From contig JAIVFH010000038.1 in assembly GCA_025765595.1 (NCBI GenBank), forward strand, positions 1 through 64,000: DNA of 64,000 nucleotides. The letters are read 5' to 3'. This stretch comes from Obelidium mucronatum (lineage: Eukaryota; Chytridiomycota; Chytridiomycetes; Chytridiales; Chytriomycetaceae). Positions 29,153 through 39,907 of this stretch are shown here, piece by piece (within the stretch, counting starts at the first letter, position 1; the number at the start of each line of letters is the position of its first letter). Below the pieces are notes generated by a model. It saw nothing but the letters and a program-made list of their open reading frames with translations, was not told the DNA's origin and made no database searches. Position numbers and translations under genes: made by a program.

Positions 29153-30600
29153 GGGTTGAGTCCAAAGAGATGCTATCATAAACAGTAGGTGACACAGCAC
29201 CGGACAATCACAGTCGCTAGACGCTGTATGGCTAAGAGGCAGCTTATGACTCTCAGGGAAAGGGGTGGTGGACGTCGCTCGCACACGAGCTTACTTCCGC
29301 CGAAGCGACAAGGGTGAAGTATCGTGCACGTGCACACTTCTCCGCATGTTCGTCCCTTTCCGGTGAAGGGGCTGGTGGATATGGGACAGGCAAACCCTGT
29401 CCCATATCCCAAAGCTCCGGAATCTGCAGGTGCAATCCGCCGCACCGGAATGTACACTTCTAAGAATAAAAAGACTGAACGGAAGTTTATTGGAAAAACT
29501 GTGCAATTATTGTTGTTTGTGACTTAAAGAGAGAACACTGCCGCCTTAAGCCATCACACTCTCCTTTTGCTCTTGTACACAAGCTTTGGATTTTCGCTTC
29601 TTTGACAATTGATTGCTGTTCTTGTGGTGAATTCTTTTCTTTGTAATTGATGGCTCTGCCGCTCTTGTTGGCATAATCACAGCCTCTGCTGTTCCAGTCA
29701 TTGTTGCATCCACGGAACACAAGGCCAAGCATCTCCAGGAGCAATTTGCGGCACTATATCAATACCCACAAGACTAGAAATTCCAGTAACGGCCGTTGGC
29801 GCCACTGGCGGTAATTGAACAGCCACCACTGACGCTCCAACATTCGTTGTAGCCATTGGAACAGAGCCATACTTCAGGATACTAAAAGAAGTAGGGGATG
29901 TCAAATAGTTGCGTCAGACGACCTGCTCTATTACTTTCGGGAGTTTGAAGAACCAGCGGAAACTGCTTATTTGCGACTGCTTCTTGGAAGCGTAGTCTTG
30001 CTCACCATTTTACTTTTATTATTATTATTTTCGTGGTATTTTCGTATTTTTCAACAATTATTTTGCTCGGGACAGAATAAAGACATCACATGAGCGTTCA
30101 AACGCGTTCAAACACGTACGTGTACCATTGCATTTATACCTTCAGAGCTCTGAAACACGGGGGTGCTTCCTAAGAACTCTGCTCCGCACGCCTACAGGTT
30201 CTAACAGTGTGTGTATAAGAATAGGCTGGATTCTGACGGCAAGTGTGACAATTAGCAGCCAGTGTTGAGCTATGGACAATAGGTAACCTTCAACAGCACG
30301 TCAGTAATTGACAGTTTCCACGCGTGACAAAGCAAGTTAAGGGAGAGTGGCAATAATAACCTTCAACAGCGCTTCAATAATCAACAGTTCCACAAGCAAC
30401 GAAGCAAGGTAATGGAGAGCTGCAATAATAACCTAGTCAAGAGGAAGTTGTTGCAAAAGTAAAGCAATTGACGAGTAGAAAGGATGGAGTTATAAAACAG
30501 AATAAGAAATAAACAAAGGGCCAAGCATGAAGAAAATAAGATTCACTAAAAATTCCAACACAAATATCCAAGCACTTTTCAATCAAGGGGAAAAAGAAGA
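29153..30600. other. Intergenic stretch with no recognisable gene
   Basis: It contains only short open frames. One perfect hairpin (14-bp stem, 5-nt loop) lies at 29377-29409. An imperfect direct repeat of about 70 bp occurs at about 30285-30350 and 30355-30430 (CTTCAACAGC...CAATAATAACC). The rest is AT-rich without clear features. Confidence 0.6.
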
Positions 30601-31028
30601 ATGCAAAAAATCATGAAATTGTGCAATGATAAATGTGAAAGAAAAACCTAATAATAAGGGTGAGGGTTGTAACACTGAAAGTATCATATTGGGTGATATT
30701 CCTGAGGCCACTCATGTGAAGTGGCGACCAGGTTTTGAACCCTCGTCTACGTGGGCAACTATAATGGTGAAATACCTTTAGTGCTTTGCTGCGGTCATTT
30801 GAGGGTGGCAGGATGGCGTTTACTGTGCGGAAGCTGTAAAGGGTCTCTCCGCTGAACTCAAGAAGCGCCTTCACAGTCATTGCGCAGGTTAGTGTTGGGC
30901 CGTTGATGCAAGCTTGGAGAGGAGACATACCTGTTGATTTTGCTAATCACATGGAGTGCTATTTTTTAAATCAACAGGTAGTAGTCGAGCGCAGGGTCAC
31001 GTGCAGCAACCAAACACGTAGTTGTGAG

Positions 31029-31553
31029 TCAAGCAAGGGAGAACCAGGGCGCGGTGGAGAAGCGTGATGTCTGTGGAATCTGTAGGTGTGAAGCCTTTGA
31101 TGTCCTTGAAACACCCCTGTGGTTCAGAGTTCTGACGGTATAAATTGGAGGAGGATTTCTCCACTGGAAAAGGGAGGAACATGTGGAGAAGTGTGCGCAT
31201 GCACAATACTTCGTCCTTTTATCTAGCGCTACACCACTCTTCTTTTCAGCATAATAGATCCAGTTTAGAAACTCAGGAAGGACTGCAAGTTCCAAATAGG
31301 CATCCATTGAATACACAAGGACCCCTTCTCCAAATTCTTGTAGAGCTTGGGAACTGGTTTGAGGAGGAGATCGGCCATAGAAGGCACAGCGATCTTTGTA
31401 GTAATGGTGACTTTTGTTGGAGCGGAAGCACGGTAACTTGGAAAGACCAAATACAACATGCTGGTGGCGTTTCCAATCTTCGATGCAAGGGAAGTGGTCG
31501 GCATATGGGATCTCGGGCAGGGGCAGCTTGTACTTGATGTATGGATTGAGCAT
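31029..31553 (-). CDS. Unrecognised open frame downstream of the tyrosine recombinase
   Basis: The frame of 174 codons contains a segment that looks protein-like (PLPEIPYADHFPCIEDWKRH, then AFYGRSPP and LVYSMDAYLELAVLPEFLNW). I do not recognise a family. It lies on the same strand as the transposon-type genes to its right and may be a 3' exon of a mobile-element gene. The first codons lack a strong start context. Confidence 0.3.
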   Translation of the reverse strand: MLNPYIKYKLPLPEIPYADHFPCIEDWKRHQHVVFGLSKLPCFRSNKSHHYYKDRCAFYGRSPPQTSSQALQEFGEGVLVYSMDAYLELAVLPEFLNWIYYAEKKSGVALDKRTKYCACAHFSTCSSLFQWRNPPPIYTVRTLNHRGVSRTSKASHLQIPQTSRFSTAPWFSLA

Positions 31554-31610
31554 GGGCGTGAGACTGACGGCCTCATTTGCATCTAGATAAAAGTGGTTAA
31601 AATTCGAACT

Positions 31611-33942
31611 CTAGGACAATGAAAAGACGGTACCGGAGCGGATCGCTTTTTTCCGAAGTGTTAAACTAGTCTCCTCCTCCTCCTCCAAATCCCAGTCCTC
31701 CTCCAGCATGGCATCGGAATCGGAACCAGAGCTATCCTCCCAAGAAGGCTGTAAATAAAATAGTATCAGATAGGTGTAAAAGAGAAAAAAGCAGAAAAAA
31801 GAACAGCTTGGAAGGCTTTGCAACTACTCCATTTGGAGAAAAAGCACAAGTTAAGTCCTTTATTCCCGATTGGAAACAAAGAACATCCAACGCAAAAAAA
31901 AGATGGTTTGGGCTTTGCCAATACTCCGTTTGGAGAAAAAGGCACAAGTTAAGTACTTCATTCCCGTTTGGGAACAAAGTACATCCACTTGAAGAAGAGA
32001 AATAGCTGGGCAACCCACCTCATCAACCGCTCTCCTTTTGTCTGGGTCATCAAATTTTGATGTGTCACTGTTGCTATCGACATCCGAGAGATTTTGTTTC
32101 AAGACTTTGACAGAGTTCATTTGCTGTTCAACATATCCTGAAAAGGCTGTAGACGATGCCCAACGGCCTGCATTTTGAACAATGGAGAGGACCGCAGCTG
32201 AGACACCACCACAAAAATCAAACAGACAGATACATGCCCACATGAGAAATGTATGCCGTCTTGAATGGGTTGTGTAAGACGGAATAAAGTATCCTTTTAT
32301 GTTCAAGAGCGGCTCCTGGGTTGTGGGTTCTTTGGACAAGGCCAGCAGTAATTTGAGTGTTTCGAAATCTAATTTAATGAAAAATATTTCCATTAAAATA
32401 AATCAAAATATTCCAGGAATTATAGATGTAGCATACCTTTCAGTTTCTTCACTTGGTGTCATCATTCCTTCAATTCCAGTGAGTGGGTTACCATCGGCAT
32501 CAATTTTTGGAAACAAGTATAGCACATTCCCAAAGAACTTCCACAAATACCACTGAAGAACGCAAACCCATAGAACTGGGTCTACAAGACGGTCTGAAAA
32601 AAAAGAGGTAAGCATGGGAGCAAGATACTTGCTTTTGACTTACTTGGTGTTCAATTTAAGTGCATAAAGCAAGAAGCAGTAGATCCCTTCATTTCCGGAA
32701 CTGCAACTTCCAGGAATTTCAGAAACCCGTCATCGTTACGCCACGGCTGATTGTCAATTGGATTTATGGGGTGTTTGACATTGGCTAGCTCAATGGGACC
32801 AATTTCAGCACGGCGCAAACCCAAAGGCATCGAAGCAAAAAACGTAGCACCGTCAATGAATTTTGAAATCCATCCAGGGCTTGGATTATGGTCTGGTAAG
32901 TGAGATGTTGCAATAGCAATTGCATCCACCAGAATGTCCATTTTAGGCGCCCGCATCACCGCATATTTGTAACCCTCTGCTAATCTTTGAATGGCAGCCA
33001 TGGATTCCTAATATTTGGTTTCTACTTGTTAACATATTTTTGGTGATGCCAAACAACACAATTCTCACCTCAACAACTGGATCTCCCAATACATAGCCTT
33101 GCTTCAAGGCAGAATTGTATGGTCCAGTATGCAAGTTAATTTTGAGCATGATCCTGATGACATTGATTGTCTTGTCAAAATCAGATGGCCCGCACTGCCG
33201 CAACGCCATAACTTCTTGAGCCCGTTCCAGCAACGCCAACGCCTCATCATCATCCATATCTGAATCAGAATTTGCTTCAATGTAAGCTTCGATTAGACTT
33301 TGCTGAGTTTCAGGTCCAATTGGGTCATCCTTTCGCACACACTTGTAATATCCAAACAAGATAAGTGCGCCTGGTGATGGCGGAGAGAGAGTGATATCAA
33401 ACGGCTAGCCAATTGACTCGCAGAATCTTTCAAAATGGCGAAAGAGTGTCCCGTACTCCTTGAGTGTCTTGTCTGTGGCAGCGGTAGCATTTCCTCCTCG
33501 AGAAATACTCTTTTTGACATTTGCATGGTTCACATTCAGAAGAAACCGCTGAATAGCGGAACCAGACTGTACCACAATCAGGAAATCGACTTGTGAGGGA
33601 CGTTTTTAGCATATCGGCATTAAAGTACCAGGTTTGGATACCCCCAATGTGATCGTCGTACCGGAATTGAGCATAGCCATCCTTTGCTGCAGGGGATTTT
33701 CGGATTTTCGAAATAAACAGTTCATCTGGAGGTTGCATGGCTGCAACAATGTTAGCAGCCCCTTCAAGTTGTTGATCATGTGCATCGTCGTCAACTGGTT
33801 GAAGTCCCAGCAAGTCATTCAAAATATTCGGTTGGATTTGATCTCCCGTAATTTGCTGATAATCTGCCAAGAGAAGCCGCTGCGTCTCTTCCTCACTTGG
33901 AGGGGCGGTGCCATTCGTTGCAGCAGGCAAGTTGGCTGCCAT
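31611..33942 (-). CDS. Crypton-like tyrosine recombinase, multi-exon
   Basis: The ATG at 33942 starts MAANLPAATNG. Several short exons follow, with GT-AG breaks near 33545-33360, 33080-33005, 32640-32600 and 32430-32400, not all resolved. The catalytic pattern is complete: first Arg in MPLGLRRAEIGPIEL, the HxxRH box in YTTHSRRHTF, the GRW motif, then Tyr in FSGYVEQQ. The last intron (31749-32018) holds an imperfect duplication of about 100 bp. The final exon (31611-31748) is very acidic (DAMLEEDWDLEEEEE). Tyrosine recombinases with introns and this motif set occur in Cryptons. There is no LTR or RT nearby, so DIRS/Ngaro is unlikely. Confidence 0.65.
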
Positions 33943-34074
33943 TCGGTCACAAGTCTCAAGTCAAGATTTCAAAATTTTTATTTGTTCTCTCAAGTCTCTT
34001 AAGTCTGACCGTGAATTGAAGAAGGACTGGCTCCTATATGGTGGACACACCTTTCGGTTTGGAATCAAGATCAA

Positions 34075-34140
34075 GTTTCAGAAAGAAAAAGAAAGAAAAA
34101 GAAAGAAAAAGAAAGAAAAAAAAAGAAAAAGAAAAGTAAG
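34075..34140. repeat. GA-rich microsatellite
   Basis: Repeats of AAAGAAAAAG occur just upstream of the recombinase start, between it and the neighbouring minus-strand gene. Confidence 0.85.
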
Positions 34141-34193
34141 AAGAAAAACAGTGCACTATAGTGTTATTTATTGATGGTATTAATTAGTTAATG

Positions 34194-35966
34194 TCATCCT
34201 GTACACTTGTTGGTTTTCTGCCATGCTCGCGGACACTTGGTTTTTTTGCACAGAGGGCATGTGTTAGGCGCTCGTTTTTTCTTGGTTGCGGAAAATACAA
34301 CAGGCTCTTGTGTTGGCAGCATTGTGCCAAGAAATTGTGGTGCAATTATCACAGGTGCTAGCGCCAAAGGTTGTGTACGTCCTTTTGGAGCAGATGCAGC
34401 TGCAGATTGCGTGGATACATAAGGAGGAGAAATACTGACTGGCGTTACAGTTGGCATTGTAGCAGAAGCAATGTCTGTCTCAACAAGGAGATGATTGACA
34501 GCATCGGAACTTCCGGATTCTGGTTGATGAATCAATTTTAAACATACACTTACGCAGATTGAGCCAGTTGGGATTGCTGAATGGAGCAAATTGTTGACAA
34601 GTAAGCCAACTCTTGTTTCCCATGGGAGTACGTGTAGTTTTCGCGAATTATGTGGTGCACTTTTGTGGGGCCAGTTCCGTGGGCAATGGAGGAGCGTATA
34701 TGGCGAACAAGTTCAAGATCCAGGCCAGATCGGTGAGATAAGAGAGCCGGGAATAGGTCTTGAGCTTCTTGAGGCAGCAATTGCAGTATGGCCTTGTCAG
34801 AACCGAGATATGTGTGATTGCAAGCCTTAACTTTGCAATGATATCTAAACATTCAAGTGCTGGTGAGCCACCACAGCAAAGAGAAGAAATAACACTCGCG
34901 AGCGCGAAAACAACAGATATCGCTTGTTTAAGCTATAGATCCAACGGGGAGCATTTACCCAGCCTTTTGGTCCCAAATGACTAAGTTTCCCATTTGACCG
35001 GCATGAAGGACAAAGCAGAGTCACGTCTGGAAAGCTCTCGTGAGGTGCCCAGATAAAAATTGATAATCGAAACATGAGAGAAGGGTCTGGGATATTTCCC
35101 TTCTTTACTTGTTCCTTTATGGCATGGGGACCGTTTTCAGGATGAATCCAAAGGTCTTTGGAGCGGATCTTTGCAAGGAGGAAATGATTGGCCTTTCGAA
35201 CTTTAAGAGTTGTTTGATGTACATAATCAACGCAAGGGCCAGAGTAGCGAAAGCTTGGACGAGTTCTCAGCTTCTTTTGCAACGGCTCAGATCCATCTGC
35301 TGCGTCCTCCTCATCATCAACGTCCTCGTCCGGATTGTCTTCACCAGCATCCGGATCTTCACCGTCTTTGTCATCGTCATCCAAAGCAGCGCAATTTTGC
35401 AGAGATTTCGAATTGAATACACGTGTGGGGGCAGGACCTGATGACGATTCTGCAGCTGAGGGAACGGCAACGGAGGCAATTGCACCCTTGACAACAGACG
35501 CAACAGAAGCGATGACAGAGGACCCGAGAGCTTGGAAGCTTGCAAATAAGGACTTCGGTTTTTGCTGCAACGGCGTCAAGACTAGAGTAGTTGCAACAAC
35601 TTCATCGCTATTTTCTGTATCAGAGAGTTCTGGCGAAGTTTCGACAGTAACACTAGTAGATGCCACGGAATGAATAGAACGCTTTCCGAGGGCCTTTTCG
35701 GAAGCTACAACAAAATTAGAATACTGCAAGTGCCTGACAGAAACCTACGCAATGGTTCCAGCGAATTTGAAGGCGTCAAATTTGAAGCAATTTCTGAGGA
35801 GGGAGCAAGCAGTTGCGGGAGCTAAGACAGTTGCTGTTGTGCCTTTTGTTGCTTTTTTCTTTGCACCAGCGTTTGACCTCTTTCCGCCCCATTGTCCTTT
35901 ACTGGATTCCGGGGCTTGAGGGAGCCACATGGCAGGTTTTATGGGGTGATTTTGTAGCGTTAACAT
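34194..35966 (-). CDS. Zinc-ribbon protein resembling the transposon-associated DUF6729 family
   Basis: The start is at 35966 or at the ATG 48 bp downstream (MWLPQAPESSKGQWGGKRSNAG, a common opening in such proteins). The first 150 residues after the first intron are low complexity and acidic. The core follows: LLCPSC, then GWVNAPRWIYSLNKRY, a second Cys pair (YHCKVKACN), LPQEAQDLFPALLSHRSGLD and TGPTKVHHIIRENY. The C-terminus has NTCPLCKKTKCPRAW. At least three introns interrupt it (near 35756-35720, 34905-34853 and 34560). It lies head to tail with the tyrosine recombinase and may belong to the same element. The family name is from memory of its motif, so the call is moderate. Confidence 0.5.
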
Positions 35967-35999
35967 CTGTAGGTGTCATGCTTTTCATCAAGACTTACA

Positions 36000-36295
36000 T
36001 TTTGTCGTTGGTGGCAATGGTCGAATTTCTCGTGGGGATGGCTGCATTGATCTGATTGGTCGAGCGAACGGATGAATCTGATTGGTTGAGCGGATGGTGA
36101 GCCAATGAGCGACGAGCCAGATTTTCTCTTATTGTGTTTTTGGGGTTCTGGTGGTTTTGGTTGTTAATTTTTGTTGGTCAATTTTTGTTCTTTTTGGCGT
36201 ATCGAAATTAAAATATTTTATAGATTGCTTTTATTATTGCACATGCTTGCTGAACAACTTGACACTATGAATGAAACTTAGGATTCAAATGAATT
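36000..36295. promoter_or_regulatory. Intergenic region with several CCAAT-type boxes
   Basis: ATTGG occurs twice in near-repeated context (CTGATTGGTCGAGCG at about 36050 and CTGATTGGTTGAGCG at about 36079), with CCAAT at about 36100. These lie upstream of the minus-strand DUF6729-like gene. Their function is inferred only from the motifs. Confidence 0.3.
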
Positions 36296-37045
36296 TCAGA
36301 GCTCTTCCAGAGGAATCGCTTCATAGACTACTGTGGCCCCTGTCCTGGTTGCCGTAGGCGCTTCCGAATTCCAGTTGTAGTGTTGAGCGACCAATCCAGC
36401 TGCTGCTGTCCATCCGCATCCAAGCGAGCCAAACTTTCCGAATCCACACCACGAGATGTATGTTTTACAGAGACTTTCTTGGTCAATGAAGTTTGCGATG
36501 GTTGCGAAAAAAAGGACAAGAGCGACACTATGGCTGAAATAGAAGAAATCTTTGTCAAAAACAGTCGTGCGAGCCACACCAAATACAAAAGACTCACTCG
36601 ATGAATAAGATTTTCTCACGGATCGTTGTTGGATGAGCGCAGTTTCTCGGGCCAGCTCGGCAGCTTGGCGGGCAAGCTCGGCGGTGCGCTCGTCAGCTTG
36701 GCGGGCAAGCTCGGCGGTGCGCTCGTCAGCTTGGCGGGCAAGCTCGGCGGTGCGCTCGGCAGCTTGGCGGGCAAGCTCGGCGGTGCGCTCGTCAGCTTGG
36801 CGGGCAAGCTCGGCGGTGCGCTCGGCAGCTTCAGCAGCTTCGCGAGCAATAACGAGGCTCTGGCGCTCGGTGCAGAGCGTCCGCAGCATATGGTCGGCGG
36901 CCACGAAGAAAGCTAGAAGATGCGCCGGGACGTCCGACGGCTCGCCCGCCGCCGCGTGCGCGCGCCGCAAATCGGCCGCGCAGTCCTCCAGTTTTGTTTC
37001 TTGCGCGGCGATGCGCACGTTGAGTGCTTTAATGCCGTCGTCCAT
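36296..37045 (-). CDS. Uncharacterised protein with 11-residue ERTAELARQ repeats and a membrane segment
   Basis: The frame is open to 37276, but the first ATG with a sensible context is at 37045 (MDDGIKALNVRI), giving 249 residues. The N-terminus is helical. Residues about 75-130 are five tandem copies of [A/D]ERTAELARQA (33-bp DNA units at about 36650-36830), a hendecad pattern typical of straight coiled coils. A hydrophobic stretch follows (VALVLFFATIANFI), then a Cys/Gly-rich tail. I do not recognise the family. The repeat DNA alternates between two unit types (A and D), a sign of recent expansion. Confidence 0.6.
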   Translation of the reverse strand: MDDGIKALNVRIAAQETKLEDCAADLRRAHAAAGEPSDVPAHLLAFFVAADHMLRTLCTERQSLVIAREAAEAAERTAELARQADERTAELARQAAERTAELARQADERTAELARQADERTAELARQAAELARETALIQQRSVRKSYSSSESFVFGVARTTVFDKDFFYFSHSVALVLFFATIANFIDQESLCKTYISWCGFGKFGSLGCGWTAAAGLVAQHYNWNSEAPTATRTGATVVYEAIPLEEL

Positions 37046-37284
37046 TGAGGTATTTTGAAACAGAAAACTTTTCTTGGTGACGTAAAGCCGCGGGAGTTGC
37101 CGGGGGCGCGTCTGCCGCCGCCGCCGCCGCCGCAAGCGCCGGGGAAGCTGGGTAAGCTGGGCCAGATTAAACGGCACATTGAAAAGAAGCGTTATGTTTA
37201 GAGAGTTTAAGTACACCCAACGTTTGATGGGGCGACATGGCACAGAATCAGTGGAACACAAACCAAAATCAATCAATCAATGAA

Positions 37285-38158
37285 TCAATGAATCATCATT
37301 TCCGACAATCGGCGTGCTGGTGATTGAACTTGCTGTGGCTGCTCCCCATCAAACGGAAGAACCGGTGAATATCGGAATACTTCAAACATGCTCGCATCCA
37401 AAGACCGACGCTTCTCATTCACGAGAATCGAATGTGACGCTTGTACACCTGGATCAATCGACGTGCAAGACATGACAGACCCATCCAACGATCTTCTCCG
37501 CTCTCCAAAAAGAAGCGACGAAGAGCCCAGATGAAACATGGATGATGAAGCCGAGTGGTGGTGGGATGCTTGTGGCGCCAGCAACAGTTGGTTGTAGCTG
37601 GGTTGGTGCTTGTGAAATTGATGACTCATTGATTTCGCATCTGTTGATAGAGATCCTGATCGGTTGAGTTGTTGCTTCGCGACAGCTCTTGTGGAAGTTC
37701 TTGGATGGCATTGGGAATCAGCAGCGCCGTCACTGCCGCCATGGGACAGCTTCGCTTGTTTGCGCCGTGCCATTCGGAGACGGAGCGGGCACCAGGTGTT
37801 GTCGACTGAAACAGTGAGTGGCGTGTGTGCAACTGGGCGTGGGTGTAGCCAAAGTGCGTGGGCGTTGCGTGCAGCGCCAGCGCAGGTTCGGACGGCGCCG
37901 GCGACGACTCGCCGGGCGCAGACTGGGCTCGCCGAATCCGAACCCGGTTGACCCGAGCCCCGCTGGCCCGAACCCGGCGCCCCCGAAGCCGACCGCCGCC
38001 GCCGCCGTCGCCAGCCGCTTGCGCACGCGCGCGTCGCCCGAGTCGCTGACCGACCCGCTGTCGTCGGCCATCGCCGCCGCCGGCTGCGGCGGGTCCGACG
38101 TGCCGCGCTTGCGCCTGCCCACCCCCCCGCTGAACTCAAACAGCGGCGGCGTCGGCAT
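37285..38158 (-). CDS. Uncharacterised Ser/Arg-rich protein, gene model uncertain
   Basis: Two overlapping minus frames look coding. The 5' part (from ATG 38158, MPTPPLFEFSGG) is Gly/Ala-rich and GC-rich. The 3' part (to 37285) is Ser/His-rich with two similar basophilic phosphosite-like motifs (RRRSLDGSVMS and KRRSLDASMFEVF). They need an intron or a one-base correction between about 37930 and 37750; an acceptor-like CTGTTTCAG is at about 37803. I do not recognise a family. The RxxS pairs suggest a regulated phosphoprotein, which is inference only. Confidence 0.45.
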
Positions 38159-38200
38159 GAAGTCAAACCCAAAAAAAGATGATCGCCGAACCAGAATATT

Positions 38201-39468
38201 TTATTGTTTTCCTGCATTTTTGCGCAACTTGACGCCGCCTTCCTTCACACGTGTTTCGTCGAGAACATCAACGCCATTGTCTTTTTCGAGACCCATTTTG
38301 TCGATTTTCGCCGCCTTCTTTCCGCTGCGGTCCCCATCATCGTCGTTCTTTTTCTTATCACCGTGACCATGTTTGCCACCTTTTGCAAAGCTTTCCACAG
38401 CAATTCCTGCAAAGACAAGCAGAACTGCGCACCATTGTCCCAGAACGAGCTTGTGGTCATACAAGAAGACGCTGATTAAAATGGATCCCATCTTTCGGGT
38501 CACAGTTACAGTCACTGATTCAAAAGAATTTTTTAGTAGTCATAGGGGAATCAAGATCCATACAAGCACAAACCCAAAAACATTGCTCCAAATCTTTCAA
38601 TCGTATGGAAAATGAAACATTGCCCAAGTGCACCACACAACCCAAACAAAACAACGTCATAGAGAACTTGTGGGTGCATCGTGACAAATGCGATGGCATT
38701 ACTCAACTCCTGGGTGTACGAATCGCTGGCAACCAAAAACACAGCCATGATGATTGATGAAAACAGATTCATAAAGAACATCATATGGAATCCACTGAGT
38801 GTACGGAATGTACGAAAAATCTCATCTTGAGTCGAGTTGGTTACTCCATCCAAAATCAAGTTGATGCATAGCAGCATGATTCCCCACAGTTTTTGAAGTA
38901 AAGGAATGTCTGCGTTTTTGTCCTTCTTCTTTGATCCTTTTGGATTCATCAACATGAACATTGTCATTCCGGCTGTGATGAGAAGCACGACCAGGTACTT
39001 TTGCCAGGGAAATGACTTGCGATACAGGATGATATTCATGAGCATAACGGGCACTAGTTTTCCGCTCTTCCCTAGGATCATTGTCGGATAGTCAATATAT
39101 TTCAGGGATGCATATCCAAATGGAGCAGCGCAGACTGAAATTATTGATAGCTGAATAAACTTGTTGCGTAGAGGAACGCTGGGCAGTTGTACTTTCATGT
39201 TGCGACTAAACAAGTAGATCCAGGCTACAAACGACGCAAGAATTGATTGAATCACATTCATGAAGCTACAAATACAGGGCAATGCTTAGTCCCTTAACGA
39301 GGCTCGACAAGTCACTCACATGAAGTACTTGAACTTGATCTTGTCTCCTGACTCCTCATCCACGTACTGTCTTGTAGTGACTCGCTCTTGCAAAATTCCC
39401 CAGCTGAAGAAGCAAACATATATCCCAATCACGCAAAGCGCCTTCTCCAATGTTGTTGTTGCTGTCAT
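38201..39468 (-). CDS. Nucleotide-sugar transporter, SLC35B1/HUT1 type
   Basis: Three exons join in frame: 39468-39320, 39265-38574 and 38514-38201 (384 residues). All introns are GT-AG, of 54 and 59 nt. The protein is a multi-pass membrane protein with SLC35B landmarks: the opening LCVIGIYVCFFSWGILQERV, SLKYIDYPTMILGKSGKLVPVM, TNSTQDEIF in the middle, and FGAMFLVTVTRKMGSILISV near the end. This subfamily acts in the ER membrane, moving UDP-sugars or related nucleotides to support glycosylation. The C-terminal tail is unusually long and Lys/Asp-rich (cytosolic), without a clear KKxx signal. Confidence 0.9.
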
Positions 39469-39680
39469 ATTTTGTAGATATTTCTCAACCAATCAGGATT
39501 TGACAAACCAAAGAAGTCCACCAAACAGGGTAGAAAAGTGTGGCAAATCGACTCCGGTTATTGCACACATTAGTACTAGAGCTGAGTATCCATCAAGATT
39601 GCCGACGATTTTTTTCTTTCTCTTTTCAATACTCATTAAATTTTAGGTCTATGATATTTCATCATTCATGAATGTTATAT

Positions 39681-39754
39681 GCCTCCTTAGCTCAGTTGGT
39701 CAGATCGCCTGCCTAGTAAGCAGGAAGTCAGCGGTTCAAATCCGCTAGGAGGCA
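39681..39754 (+). tRNA. tRNA-Thr (anticodon AGT)
   Basis: The cloverleaf is complete: acceptor GCCTCCT/AGGAGGC, D arm with TAGCTCAGTTGG, anticodon stem CCTGC/GCAGG around loop CTAGTAA (anticodon AGT), T arm GCGGTTCAAATCCGC, and discriminator A. There is no intron. A T6 terminator follows at once. Confidence 0.96.
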
Positions 39755-39907
39755 TTTTTTGCGTACTTTATATTGCTATTGGGGCCCATTCGCGTTCGAT
39801 CTTACTGCGGTCGATTTTTTACTGTTAAGATTCAATGAAATAATCAGTGCTGAGAGTATGATAAGTAAATGAAAAATCTCCAAAAAAAACTACTTTGATT
39901 TGTCAAA

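Noticed and set aside
30611..30928. A minus-strand ORF of 105 codons in the 30.6-30.9 kb region
   Set aside because: It has a B-box-like GGTTCAAAACC but no A box, and no protein-like composition. Too weak to annotate.
34075..34140. The GA-rich run as a coding Lys/Arg tract
   Set aside because: It is a microsatellite between two minus-strand genes. The plus-strand frame over it is opportunistic.
31611..35966. A Starship-type captain or a DIRS/Ngaro retroelement
   Set aside because: There is no reverse transcriptase near the tyrosine recombinase, and no large cargo bounded by it is visible. Crypton-like is the more modest call.
37818..38366. Plus-strand frames over the transporter and its neighbour
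   Set aside because: They lie opposite the transporter exons and the GC-rich start of the neighbouring gene. No domain is visible.
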